From: a virus | DNA: 29,580 bases | Reading direction: 5' to 3' (one strand) | Virus record (IMG/VR): IMGVR_UViG_3300030012_000605 | Span: 1 to 29,580 of that record | Shown here: positions 22,636 to 29,580 of the stretch, piece by piece | Numbering within the stretch: position 1 is the first letter of the stretch | Layout: the number at the start of each line of letters is the position of its first letter | Made by a program: the position numbers and the translations under genes | Notes under the pieces: generated by a model | Told to the model about the DNA's origin: nothing | What the model saw: the letters and a program-made list of their open reading frames with translations, nothing else | Databases searched by the model: none

Positions 22636-23113
22636 AAAGCAAATAAAAGAGATAATCGATGAAACTCTTTTTGCTATGGGTGATAGATTTTTTAGTAGAC
22701 ATGCCTCAGATCTAGTATTTGAAACTGGTTTAGTAGAATCCAGATATGAATATTTGAGGCAATTAGGCGATGGACCAGCACAAAGTTTTTGGCAAATTGA
22801 ACCTGCTACGGCAGTTGATAATGTTAAAAATTATTTAAGCTATCGCAATTTAGATACTATTAAAATTGCAGAAGCAACTCATGTACATATAGATGTATGG
22901 CAAAGCGAAAATGAAAGAACTTGGGAAGAGGTTTTGCGTTATAATATTGCATCTGCTATCGCTCACTGCCGTATCAAATACTGGAGAGTGCCTGAAAAAT
23001 TACCAACTAATCTAGAAGAAAGAGCCAAATATTGGAAAAAATTCTATAATAGTGGAAAAGGCAAAGGCACTGAATCACATTACATAGAAATTGTTGAGGC
23101 TTATGATAAATAA
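22625..23113 (+). CDS. Endolysin, transglycosylase/lysozyme-like
   Basis: The 162-residue protein contains ETGLVESRY at 33-41 and GDGPAQSFWQIEPATAV (48-64), the Glu-then-GPxxxxWQIxP arrangement of lysozyme-like transglycosylases. Glu33 is the likely catalytic acid. The later block AIAHCRIKYWRVPEKLP and NLEERAKYWKKFYNS completes the fold seen in related phage lysins. It would cleave peptidoglycan at the end of infection. There is no signal peptide, so export would need a holin. Confidence 0.75.
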   Translation: MINKKQIKEIIDETLFAMGDRFFSRHASDLVFETGLVESRYEYLRQLGDGPAQSFWQIEPATAVDNVKNYLSYRNLDTIKIAEATHVHIDVWQSENERTWEEVLRYNIASAIAHCRIKYWRVPEKLPTNLEERAKYWKKFYNSGKGKGTESHYIEIVEAYDK

Positions 23114-23861
23114 AACCGCTATAGTAATTCCAGATCAACATTTTCCGATACACGATCAAAGTGCAGTTAATTGTGCATTAAAGATCTTAGAAAGGGCAAA
23201 GCCAGATATTTTTATAAATCTTGGCGATGTCGGAGAATGGGAATCTGTTTCAGCATGGCGGTGGCGTGATAAAAAATGCCCTCCTTTAGAATATCAACTG
23301 CCTATTATAGATGAAGAAATAAAAGCTGTTAATGCAGGCATAGATCAGTTTGATAAAATTTTAGATAAAATAGGAGTAAAGGAAAGACATATTTGTGAGG
23401 GCAATCACGATTACTGGCTTAATAATTTTGTAGAAAAATATCCATATCTTAAAGATTATAAATTTATTCACGCTTGTAAATGGAAAGAAAGGGGATACAA
23501 GTTTCATTCTATGAATAAGCCTTTAAGAATTGGAAAATTAACTTTTATTCATGGTGCTTATGTAACGATGAACCATGCTAAAAAACATGCGGAGGTTTAT
23601 GGAAATCTTGTTTATGGTCATACTCACGATGTCACTTCTGCAGCAATTGGAAGATTAGATGGCACAGTGAAGGCTTGGAGTCTGGGCAATCTCAAAGATA
23701 TGTCCAGAGAAAAAAACGAATGGTTAAAAGGAAAAATGCACAACTGGCAACACGCAGTAGGGCATATTACTTGGTTTAAGGACGGAAACTTCAGAGTTGA
23801 AGTCATAGATATAGTAAAAGGAAAAACAGTGTTCAGGGGGGAGTTAATAGATGGAAGATAA
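23103..23861 (+). CDS. Calcineurin-like metallophosphoesterase
   Basis: The ATG overlapping the endolysin stop is chosen over a TTG upstream. The 252-residue product carries the full metal set: Asp11-x-His13 (PDQH), Gly41-Asp42 (GDVGEWE), GNHD at 100-103, His150 and GHTH at 172-175. It should hydrolyse phosphate esters with two metal ions. The substrate is not evident; phage members are proposed to act on nucleotides or DNA ends. It is odd to find it between lysis and head-tail genes. Confidence 0.85.
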   Translation: MINKTAIVIPDQHFPIHDQSAVNCALKILERAKPDIFINLGDVGEWESVSAWRWRDKKCPPLEYQLPIIDEEIKAVNAGIDQFDKILDKIGVKERHICEGNHDYWLNNFVEKYPYLKDYKFIHACKWKERGYKFHSMNKPLRIGKLTFIHGAYVTMNHAKKHAEVYGNLVYGHTHDVTSAAIGRLDGTVKAWSLGNLKDMSREKNEWLKGKMHNWQHAVGHITWFKDGNFRVEVIDIVKGKTVFRGELIDGR

Positions 23862-24045
23862 TTACATTGATAATTTAAATAAATTAAGGGAACTGGCAGA
23901 AAGCGTTCATTCTTTAGATCTTATGGATCCTTCTAGTCACGCCCTTTTAAAAATAACCGAAATAATTCAAAGGTGTAAAATGATCCCAGAAATAGAAATG
24001 ATTGATCATAACCCCTTTACATACTTAGAGGAAGCTGAAGCATGA
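23851..24045 (+). CDS. Hypothetical small acidic protein
   Basis: The 64-residue protein overlaps the phosphoesterase gene by 11 bases and the connector gene by four (ATGA). It is helical and acidic (NLNKLRELAESVHSLDLMD, then LLKITEIIQRCK). No motif is recognised. Coupling suggests it is made with the connector protein. Confidence 0.55.
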   Translation: MEDNYIDNLNKLRELAESVHSLDLMDPSSHALLKITEIIQRCKMIPEIEMIDHNPFTYLEEAEA

Positions 24046-25013
24046 GCACTTATTTAGAAGCATTATGCACACATGAAGATATGCAAGCAATCTTGCCATC
24101 TTTAGGCGAATATAACAGAAACACTGTATTAACTACTTGGGCAATACACTCTGGAAGTGTTTATAAATCTGCAAGCTCAGGTAGGGTAGACGTTTTATAC
24201 AGAGATGGAAATGAATTAACCAGCGTTGCTGATTTAGCATCAGTAGATTCTGATGGTGAATATTTTTATGATAGCTCAGCTGATGTTGTTTATTTATTTT
24301 CAAACGCATCGCCTCAAACGAATCATACGATTGAGGCTGGAAAAGATTTTACTGACACTGTAAACGAAGCAAGAAACAGAGCATCTGAAATTTGCAGAAG
24401 TATAGTGGCAAAACCTATTTATAAAAAAATTGGTGTAGGCTATCAAGGAGAAACAACCAGAAACTATGATGAGGTTATAATTCTCAGTACAGCAGCGATA
24501 GCAGTTGCATTAATGATAAGACCTTTTGATGTCGAATTGGCAAATGAGATCGAAGAAAGATACAACAACGAAGAAGATCCAAAAGGCATGTTGCAGCTCG
24601 TAAGGGATGGATTTATAAAGCTACACCACGAATTCTCAGCAGATCGTGCTCAGGGTTTGATCACCCCTGTAAATATAAATGGAAGTACAACTGGAAGCGT
24701 AGTTGATATTCAAGGTGAACCAAATAATACAGATATTGTAAGAATAGAAATAACTACAGGCGGAACGCTTTCTTATGGAACTGCCTCATCTATCGTTTAC
24801 AAAGTTTTAGCAGGTAATGATGACGGATTACAAACCCAAGAAGTTGTAACTGGCGAAACACTTACAGGGGGTTATGATACATTAGCATATGGCACTAAAT
24901 TTAAGGCAACACAAGGCGTTTACACCGCAGGTGATTATTGGTTCGTTGATATGGTTTCAGGGATACCAGAGACGCAAAATCCAATTAGAACTTCTAAGGC
25001 AGTGAGATATTAA
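24042..25013 (+). CDS. Head-tail connector protein with extra C-terminal beta domain
   Basis: The 323-residue protein overlaps both neighbours (ATGA and TAATG). About residues 95-205 are helical (NEARNRASEICRSIVAKP, VIILSTAAIAVALMIRP, DPKGMLQLVRDGFIKLHHEF), like connector proteins that bind beneath the portal. The rest, from about residue 210, is a beta-rich Thr/Gly domain (VVDIQGEPNNTDIVRIEITT, YGTKFKATQGVYTAGDYWFV) that may extend outside the particle. The first 90 residues also have beta character. The connector role is inferred from order and fold impression. Confidence 0.55.
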   Translation: MSTYLEALCTHEDMQAILPSLGEYNRNTVLTTWAIHSGSVYKSASSGRVDVLYRDGNELTSVADLASVDSDGEYFYDSSADVVYLFSNASPQTNHTIEAGKDFTDTVNEARNRASEICRSIVAKPIYKKIGVGYQGETTRNYDEVIILSTAAIAVALMIRPFDVELANEIEERYNNEEDPKGMLQLVRDGFIKLHHEFSADRAQGLITPVNINGSTTGSVVDIQGEPNNTDIVRIEITTGGTLSYGTASSIVYKVLAGNDDGLQTQEVVTGETLTGGYDTLAYGTKFKATQGVYTAGDYWFVDMVSGIPETQNPIRTSKAVRY

Positions 25014-25537
25014 TGGCGATAGTATTTAAACCGAATCATAAAAGAGTCATAGATGCTTTAACAGATATTATGCAAACTGAATATGCTGGTACACCAATAC
25101 TTTTTGAAAATCCTGAAAATTTCAGAAGCAGATCGCCACAATTTTTTAGTTTGATTCCAGGAGATGCTACGCTTTTACAAAACTACTCTGGCGGTTCTTT
25201 GAGGGAATATCAAGTTGCTATCCGTTATTATTTGCGAAAGCCAAGATTAATAAATTACAGAACAAGCATTTTTGATTATATGAGCGACAGGGGTGAAAGG
25301 CTTACAAGATTAATAAATAATAATACTAAATATGAAGATGAGAATAACAGCTTTGCTGAATTAGACTTACCTTTTGGAACTTTGGCTGATGTATTCAGTA
25401 GCATTGTAACCTATCGCTGGCATAATGGGAGAATAGAAAGTATTGATTATTCACCTTCAAGAAGTGATTCTGAAAACAAAAGAGATCTTCAAATATTTGA
25501 GGCAAATTTTATATGTAATGTAATGGAGTTAACATGA
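25013..25537 (+). CDS. Probable tail terminator / tail completion protein
   Basis: The 174-residue protein starts in the previous stop (TAATG). Alternating strands and helices with FKPNHKRVIDALTDIMQTEY at the start and QVAIRYYLRKPRLINYRTSI in the middle resemble tail terminators, which cap the tail tube and join it to the head. Order between connector and tail tube genes is the classic place for it. No specific motif proves it. Confidence 0.55.
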   Translation: MAIVFKPNHKRVIDALTDIMQTEYAGTPILFENPENFRSRSPQFFSLIPGDATLLQNYSGGSLREYQVAIRYYLRKPRLINYRTSIFDYMSDRGERLTRLINNNTKYEDENNSFAELDLPFGTLADVFSSIVTYRWHNGRIESIDYSPSRSDSENKRDLQIFEANFICNVMELT

Positions 25538-25722
25538 TAAAAGTAAAGATTGGACCACTTTTCAAAAGGATTTCCAAAGCTATGGATTATCATAGATTGG
25601 GAAAAGAAAACTGGGAAAAATTAAAAAAAGGCGAATCAGTAGAACTTGAACCACTAAAAGAATTGGTTGACAAAGGCTACTTGATTGAAGAAAAAAAACA
25701 AGAAAAGAAAGGGGATAAATAA
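25534..25722 (+). CDS. Small basic protein between tail terminator and tail tube
   Basis: The 62-residue protein is coupled to the previous gene by ATGA and to the next by TAATG. It is Lys/Glu-rich with an SVELEPLKELVDKGYLIEEKK segment. No family is recognised. It might be a short tail or head-tail joining factor, by position alone. Confidence 0.55.
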   Translation: MIKVKIGPLFKRISKAMDYHRLGKENWEKLKKGESVELEPLKELVDKGYLIEEKKQEKKGDK

Positions 25723-26762
25723 TGGCAATATCAGGTCAAGTTTATTCTGGTAAAAAATACCAAGTCTTGTTAGGTAGGCAAACAGATGCAAGTTCAGCAG
25801 TTAATATGGGAACCGCAGGATCAACGGATGCTGAGTTTGTTGAACTTGATATGGCAACTGTAACTGATATTGATTTTGCTGGCGGATTAGTTACTGATAG
25901 AACCCTACGAACTGGACAACAAGTCAAAAAAGGAACTGATCACTATGTAAGTGAAAAAGGTTCGACAAAGTCATTTAATTTTGAATGGGTTTGTTCCCAC
26001 AAAGAAGGCATTGCGATATTATTAGAATTAATATCAGAAGATACCTCAAGCCCATACGCTATAGCTGGAAACCATGAGCCTGCAGTTTATAAGCATGGAG
26101 CATCAACTGGTGCCCTAGCAACTGTAATTCTAAAAAATCTAGATTCTAATGCAGCTGCTACGCAGTTTAGGACTATGCACTCTGCAGCATTAACTAATTT
26201 AAGTTTCAGTATGGATTCAACCGCTAATGGCGGTAGACTAATTGCCACTGGAACATTTGTAAGTGGCTATCTAGTTTCAACTGCATCTTCATCGGTTACT
26301 AATGGCGGAAATCAAACGCCTTTTGTAAAGACTATTTATGATTGTACTACTAAAACTATAAATGGAGCAGATGTAGTCGTAAAAGCATTTAACATGGACA
26401 TAAGTTACCCTATGCAAAGAGTCGGCTATCAGGGAAGCGATGGAGAGCCTGAGATGTATTCTAGGGCTGGTGAGATAACTTGTTCTGGTGGAATCACTGT
26501 TTTATACGATACTAATTCAGATGCCTTTTTGGCAGAAATGTTAAGCAATCCTGCGGCAGGATCTGCTACTGGCGAAACACCAATTATTCTTTCTGATAAT
26601 GCAACAGTTGGAAGTGGCAACTTTGCTTTCGAAGTTTTACAAGCGGTTTTGACTGGTCATAATCTTTCTATTGAAGGTGCTGAAGAAGGCATGATGGTTG
26701 AGCTTAGTTATGAGGGAACTGCGATTGGTGCTGAAAATCTATTTAGAGTAGATATAGATTAA
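25722..26762 (+). CDS. Major tail tube protein
   Basis: The 346-residue protein is beta-rich throughout with little Cys, for example SGQVYSGKKYQVLLGR, DRTLRTGQQVKKGTDHYVSEKGS and MDISYPMQRVGYQGSDGEPEM. It is large and directly precedes the tail assembly chaperone pair and tape measure. It should stack in rings forming the non-contractile tail tube. The C-terminal part (ETPIILSDNATVGSGNFAFE onward) may be a surface domain. Confidence 0.75.
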   Translation: MAISGQVYSGKKYQVLLGRQTDASSAVNMGTAGSTDAEFVELDMATVTDIDFAGGLVTDRTLRTGQQVKKGTDHYVSEKGSTKSFNFEWVCSHKEGIAILLELISEDTSSPYAIAGNHEPAVYKHGASTGALATVILKNLDSNAAATQFRTMHSAALTNLSFSMDSTANGGRLIATGTFVSGYLVSTASSSVTNGGNQTPFVKTIYDCTTKTINGADVVVKAFNMDISYPMQRVGYQGSDGEPEMYSRAGEITCSGGITVLYDTNSDAFLAEMLSNPAAGSATGETPIILSDNATVGSGNFAFEVLQAVLTGHNLSIEGAEEGMMVELSYEGTAIGAENLFRVDID

Positions 26763-26780
26763 TTAAAAAGGAGTTGAGAA

Positions 26781-27047
26781 ATGGAAATAAAAGCTCTTGG
26801 AAAAAAATACGAAATAAAAGAAATAACATACAAAGAGCGTAGAGAATTACACCGAATAAATGCGAAAGCGTTTTGGGATGGAAAAATTAACCCTGATAAC
26901 TATTACGATGTTTTAGAAAAGGTAGCTGAAATATCTGGATTAGGTGAACAAAATTTTAAAGGTTTGTCTATGATAGAAGTGGATCAAGTTTTGCAAGCTG
27001 TCTTTAATGAATACATGGGTTTGGAAAAAAAAGAAAATGGGGATTGA
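26781..27047 (+). CDS. Tail assembly chaperone (lambda G-like)
   Basis: The ATG follows AAAGGAG. The 88-residue acidic, helical protein (YKERRELHRINAKAFWDG, LEKVAEISGLGEQNFKGL) lies between tail tube and tape measure genes, where nearly all siphoviruses encode a chaperone made in two lengths. Near its end is the in-frame slippery run A AAA AAA (27026-27032), and the next gene lies in the -1 frame. A -1 shift would give a fusion of about 221 residues. Confidence 0.75.
   Translation: MEIKALGKKYEIKEITYKERRELHRINAKAFWDGKINPDNYYDVLEKVAEISGLGEQNFKGLSMIEVDQVLQAVFNEYMGLEKKENGD
27026..27032 (+). promoter_or_regulatory. Programmed -1 ribosomal frameshift site (A AAA AAA)
   Basis: In the chaperone frame the codons read GAA AAA AAA GAA, so the heptamer A AAA AAA sits exactly in X XXY YYZ phase. 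Slipping back one base leads into the frame of the downstream 27044-27445 protein without meeting a stop. The zero frame stops 15 bases later. Confidence 0.75.
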
Positions 27048-27445
27048 GTTTTTTTGTTTGGTATAGCTACTATAAAATGGAACCGATTGAACAATTTAAA
27101 CACTTTCCATATAAAGCACAATCCCCCATTACACTCGATTACATTCAATTCAGGAATGAGGCAGACGTTTGGACAGAAGTTGAAAAGATTGCAGAACTTG
27201 CTAAAACTTCAAAAAAGAGAACTATTGGCCACATATTGTTCGATCTTGTGCCATTGTTTGCCTCTCCTGATATATTTTCAAAACACTGGATGGTGGATAT
27301 AATGAACGAATTTCATTGGATAAAAGAATGGAATATTTCTCCTGGAAATTTAGATGACATTTCTGCCTTTCGTTTGGATTGTTGGACTTTGATAGAAAAC
27401 GAATTAAATCAGATAAATAAAAAAGAAAGTAAAAATGGCAAGTAG
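27044..27445 (+). CDS. Tail assembly chaperone extension (lambda T-like), made by frameshift
   Basis: The frame has only a weak TTG overlapping the previous stop and an ATG further in (27077), with no ribosome-binding site, so it is probably expressed mainly as a fusion to the preceding chaperone by -1 slippage at 27026-27032. The 130-residue part is aromatic and acidic (SFFVWYSYYKMEPIEQF, IFSKHWMVDIMNEFHWIKEW). In lambda the longer form recruits tube subunits to the tape measure. It overlaps the tape measure start by 11 bases. Confidence 0.7.
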   Translation: MSFFVWYSYYKMEPIEQFKHFPYKAQSPITLDYIQFRNEADVWTEVEKIAELAKTSKKRTIGHILFDLVPLFASPDIFSKHWMVDIMNEFHWIKEWNISPGNLDDISAFRLDCWTLIENELNQINKKESKNGK

Positions 27446-29258
27446 AGTATTTGACATTATATTTCGTGCAAGAGGTGCAGGAAAAGCTAAAAGGGATGCT
27501 GAGGATCTTGATAAAAGTTTTGATAAATTAGCAGAATCTGCTAAAGCTGCAGCACTAGGTTTTGTTTCATTTCAAACTGCACAAAGGGGCATTGAGATGG
27601 CAAGGCTTGCGGCACAAACTGAAACAGTGCGTAGAACTTTTGGCAACTTAGCTAAAGAGCCAGATAAAATGTTGCAATCTATGAAGAAAGCAACTGCTGG
27701 AACTATTGCTGAAATGGAACTAATGCAAAAATTTAATGAAGCATCTTTATTAGGTTTGCCTTTAGATCGTTTCGATGAAATGTTGGAAATAGCCAGAGGT
27801 GCAGCCCAAGCCACTGGGCAATCTATGGACTTTATGTTAAATAGTATCGTAGTTGCGTTAGGTAGGCAATCTAAATTAATGCTTGACAACTTGGGTATTA
27901 TGATCGATACAAAAGCAGCCAATGAAGAGTTTGCTGTTTCCATAGGCAAAACAGCAGATAAATTAACCGATCAAGAAAAAAAGCAAGCATTTGTAAATAA
28001 AGCATTATCCATTGGTAATGAAAACCTAGCTAGAATGGGCGGAGTTACAGAATCAAGCATTGATAGTTTTGCATCTTTAACCGCTACATTTGAAGATCTT
28101 CAAGTGTCTATCGGTAAAGAACTGCTTCCAGTCGTAATTCCTTTACTAAAAAACTTTAACGATTTTTTAAGGGTGTTAGATCCGCAAAGGGTTTTAACAT
28201 ATGGTGCAGCTATTACAACTGTTGCTGGTGCATTCGGAATATATAAAACTGCAGTAATATTAGCTGCAGGTGCAACCAAATCTTTTCGTGCAGCTTTAAT
28301 TAAATCAGGTTTCGGCATAGCTGTTGTTGGTCTTGGTGAATTAGTAAACGCTTTAATGAATCACAATGAAGCGGTAAAAGAAAACGAAAGAAGTCAAAAG
28401 TCATTAACCGATAAACTGCAAAATAAATTAGCGAAAGAATATGAACAACTGGAAGTTTTACAACAACAACTTATAGAAGAAGAAAAGAAAAATAAAACAT
28501 TTTTTAACCAAGAAGAAAATATTCAAAAGCTAATTAACCAACAACAACAAAAGATTGATTTGACCATAAGAGATCTGCAAGCAGAGGGTTTAAGAATATC
28601 TAAATTAAACGAAGAAAATGAAGCCATAGCAAACCTTACAAGCACTATGGAAGCAATGCCAGATGTAAGTATTTTTAGTGAAGAAGATGTCGAAGCAATT
28701 GATGGAATCGTTGTTGCTACAGATGAAGCAGCAAAATCTATGCAAAAAATGGCAGAAGATCAAACTGCCCTAGCAAATAAACAAATAGAATCACAAAAAC
28801 AACAAAGGCAATCTTTACAAGAAACTGCCAAAGCTGCAGCATTAAATGCTAATAGTGCAGAAGATGCTATGGAAAGGGTGGTGCGTGCAGCATTTATGGA
28901 GGCTTTAGCAAAGCAAATATCCAAGATTATTACAAAAGTTCCATTTCCTTTTAACTTGGCAGTTGCAGCTGGTGCAGGCGGTGCTTTATCTGGGTTGTTT
29001 GATCAAGGTATGGCTCAAGTAAAAAAATTAAAATTTGCTCAATATGGAATGGATGAAATGGTTTCTCAACCAACTTTAATAGTTGCAGGTGAAGCTGGAC
29101 CAGAGCGTGTTAATATTACCCCTGCTACAAGACCATCATCTGAGCAAGGTTCTGGCGGTATGACGATAAATTTTAATGGACCAGTTACCAATCGTGAGTT
29201 TGTACGTGATACGATAATTCCAGAAATAGATCGTGTTCAAAAACTAGGATTAGCATAA
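27435..29258 (+). CDS. Tail tape measure protein
   Basis: The 607-residue protein begins FDIIFRARGAGKAKRDAEDLDKS, a common opening of tape measure proteins. It has long helices, hydrophobic spans near 255-285 (TYGAAITTVAGAFGIYKTAV) and near 505-525 (FNLAVAAGAGGALSGLF), a Gln/Glu coiled coil at about 325-400, and ends with the AGEAGPERVNITPATRP-type segment typical of the family. It sets tail length; at roughly 1.5 angstrom per residue a tail near 90 nm would be expected. No lytic domain is visible. Confidence 0.9.
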   Translation: MASRVFDIIFRARGAGKAKRDAEDLDKSFDKLAESAKAAALGFVSFQTAQRGIEMARLAAQTETVRRTFGNLAKEPDKMLQSMKKATAGTIAEMELMQKFNEASLLGLPLDRFDEMLEIARGAAQATGQSMDFMLNSIVVALGRQSKLMLDNLGIMIDTKAANEEFAVSIGKTADKLTDQEKKQAFVNKALSIGNENLARMGGVTESSIDSFASLTATFEDLQVSIGKELLPVVIPLLKNFNDFLRVLDPQRVLTYGAAITTVAGAFGIYKTAVILAAGATKSFRAALIKSGFGIAVVGLGELVNALMNHNEAVKENERSQKSLTDKLQNKLAKEYEQLEVLQQQLIEEEKKNKTFFNQEENIQKLINQQQQKIDLTIRDLQAEGLRISKLNEENEAIANLTSTMEAMPDVSIFSEEDVEAIDGIVVATDEAAKSMQKMAEDQTALANKQIESQKQQRQSLQETAKAAALNANSAEDAMERVVRAAFMEALAKQISKIITKVPFPFNLAVAAGAGGALSGLFDQGMAQVKKLKFAQYGMDEMVSQPTLIVAGEAGPERVNITPATRPSSEQGSGGMTINFNGPVTNREFVRDTIIPEIDRVQKLGLA

Positions 29259-29580
29259 TGGCATTAAGTCAAGGTACATGGTCACCTACTTCAGGTATGC
29301 GAGAAAACTGGTTGGTGCAAGTTTACAAAACAGATGAATCTGCTTTTCAAGCGTATTCTTTCTTTGATCAAACTATAAATTCAATCGCATATAATGGAAT
29401 AATTTTAAACAATCCGACGATACGTGAAAGCATAGATTTGTTTAATTCAAGATCTAGAATTTCTAATTTATCAATTACTTTGGATAATTCAGGAAACGAA
29501 GCAGAAACACTTTTATTTGGATCAAATTATTATCTAAATGGCGATGTAAAAATATTTTCTAATTTACAATCAGGAACCAT
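29258..29580 (+). CDS. Tail tip / hub-like protein, 5' part (continues at window start)
   Basis: The ATG overlaps the tape measure stop (TAATG). The first 107 codons are in the window and the frame continues at position 101 after the repeated 100 bases, giving a 672-residue protein that ends at 1796. It begins MALSQGTWSPTSGMRENWLV and has the beta-rich character of N-terminal tail-tip domains. The split is an artefact of where the circle was opened. Confidence 0.75.
   Translation, partial: MALSQGTWSPTSGMRENWLVQVYKTDESAFQAYSFFDQTINSIAYNGIILNNPTIRESIDLFNSRSRISNLSITLDNSGNEAETLLFGSNYYLNGDVKIFSNLQSGT
29481..29580 (+). repeat. Terminal overlap identical to positions 1-100 except one base
   Basis: The last 100 bases equal the first 100 except position 29482 (G) against position 2 (A). 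A tail gene reads across the overlap in frame. This is most simply a circular assembly, either from a circularly permuted or a circular genome; it is not evidence of the physical ends. The mismatch changes a Leu codon TTG to TTA. Confidence 0.85.

Noticed and set aside
27054-27302. 82-codon + strand frame inside the tail chaperone extension
   Set aside because: It overlaps the frameshift product in another frame, and the latter has the expected position and composition.
1-29580. CRISPR arrays, insertion sequences, integrase and attachment sites
   Set aside because: No regularly spaced repeats, transposase or recombinase motifs were seen on either strand.

Overview
The window looks like one complete, circularly closed genome of a small tailed phage (siphovirus type) of about 29,480 bp. 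The last 100 bases repeat the first 100 with one mismatch, and a tail gene reads in frame across that seam. Base composition is strongly AT-rich, genes are packed with ATGA and TAATG overlaps, and every supported gene is on the + strand. No integrase, repressor, DNA polymerase or tRNA gene was recognised. Small-protein families typical of marine phages (FmdB-like zinc ribbon, an NGWTN protein, DUF5824-like and DUF6447-like proteins, an S74-tipped fibre full of TLTNK repeats) suggest an aquatic, probably marine bacterial host. The host itself cannot be read from the sequence.

Layout. Positions 1-2209 (plus 29258-29580) hold the distal tail genes. Positions 2210-2481 are a non-coding junction with a stem-loop and AT-rich DNA. 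Positions 2482-6838 form the early module: small unknown proteins, a structured intergenic RNA (3275-3391), a putative ssDNA-annealing protein, an HNH/NinG-like nuclease, a replication-initiator-like protein and a putative SSB. Positions 6620-9294 form a DNA-hypermodification cassette: a TET/JBP-type 2-oxoglutarate dioxygenase followed by two tandem paralogous glycosyltransferases. Positions 9304-11187 hold an HTH regulator and a run of tiny basic or zinc-binding proteins. Positions 11343-16953 hold terminase, portal, head morphogenesis, scaffold and major capsid genes. Positions 17009-21712 encode a 1567-residue fibre with a self-cleaving S74 tip. Positions 21714-24045 hold membrane and lysis genes and a metallophosphoesterase. 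Positions 24042-29258 hold connector, tail tube, a frameshifted tail chaperone pair and the tape measure.

How it seems to work. The phage appears to replicate with a few recruiting proteins on the host replisome and then modifies its DNA after synthesis. The dioxygenase would hydroxylate thymine (or host-made 5-methylcytosine) and the glycosyltransferases would add sugar. Both glycosyltransferases end in QxTLF, a good fit to the bacterial sliding-clamp binding pentapeptide, and the small protein encoded just before the dioxygenase starts with the same motif. This suggests that the modification enzymes ride on the host clamp, as reported for the T4 alpha-glucosyltransferase. The other outstanding signal is the intergenic RNA at 3275-3391. 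It has a 15-bp helix that crosses a 9-bp helix, and one strand can instead pair with the ribosome-binding sites of the next gene and of two upstream genes, an architecture expected of a translational switch or small regulatory RNA.
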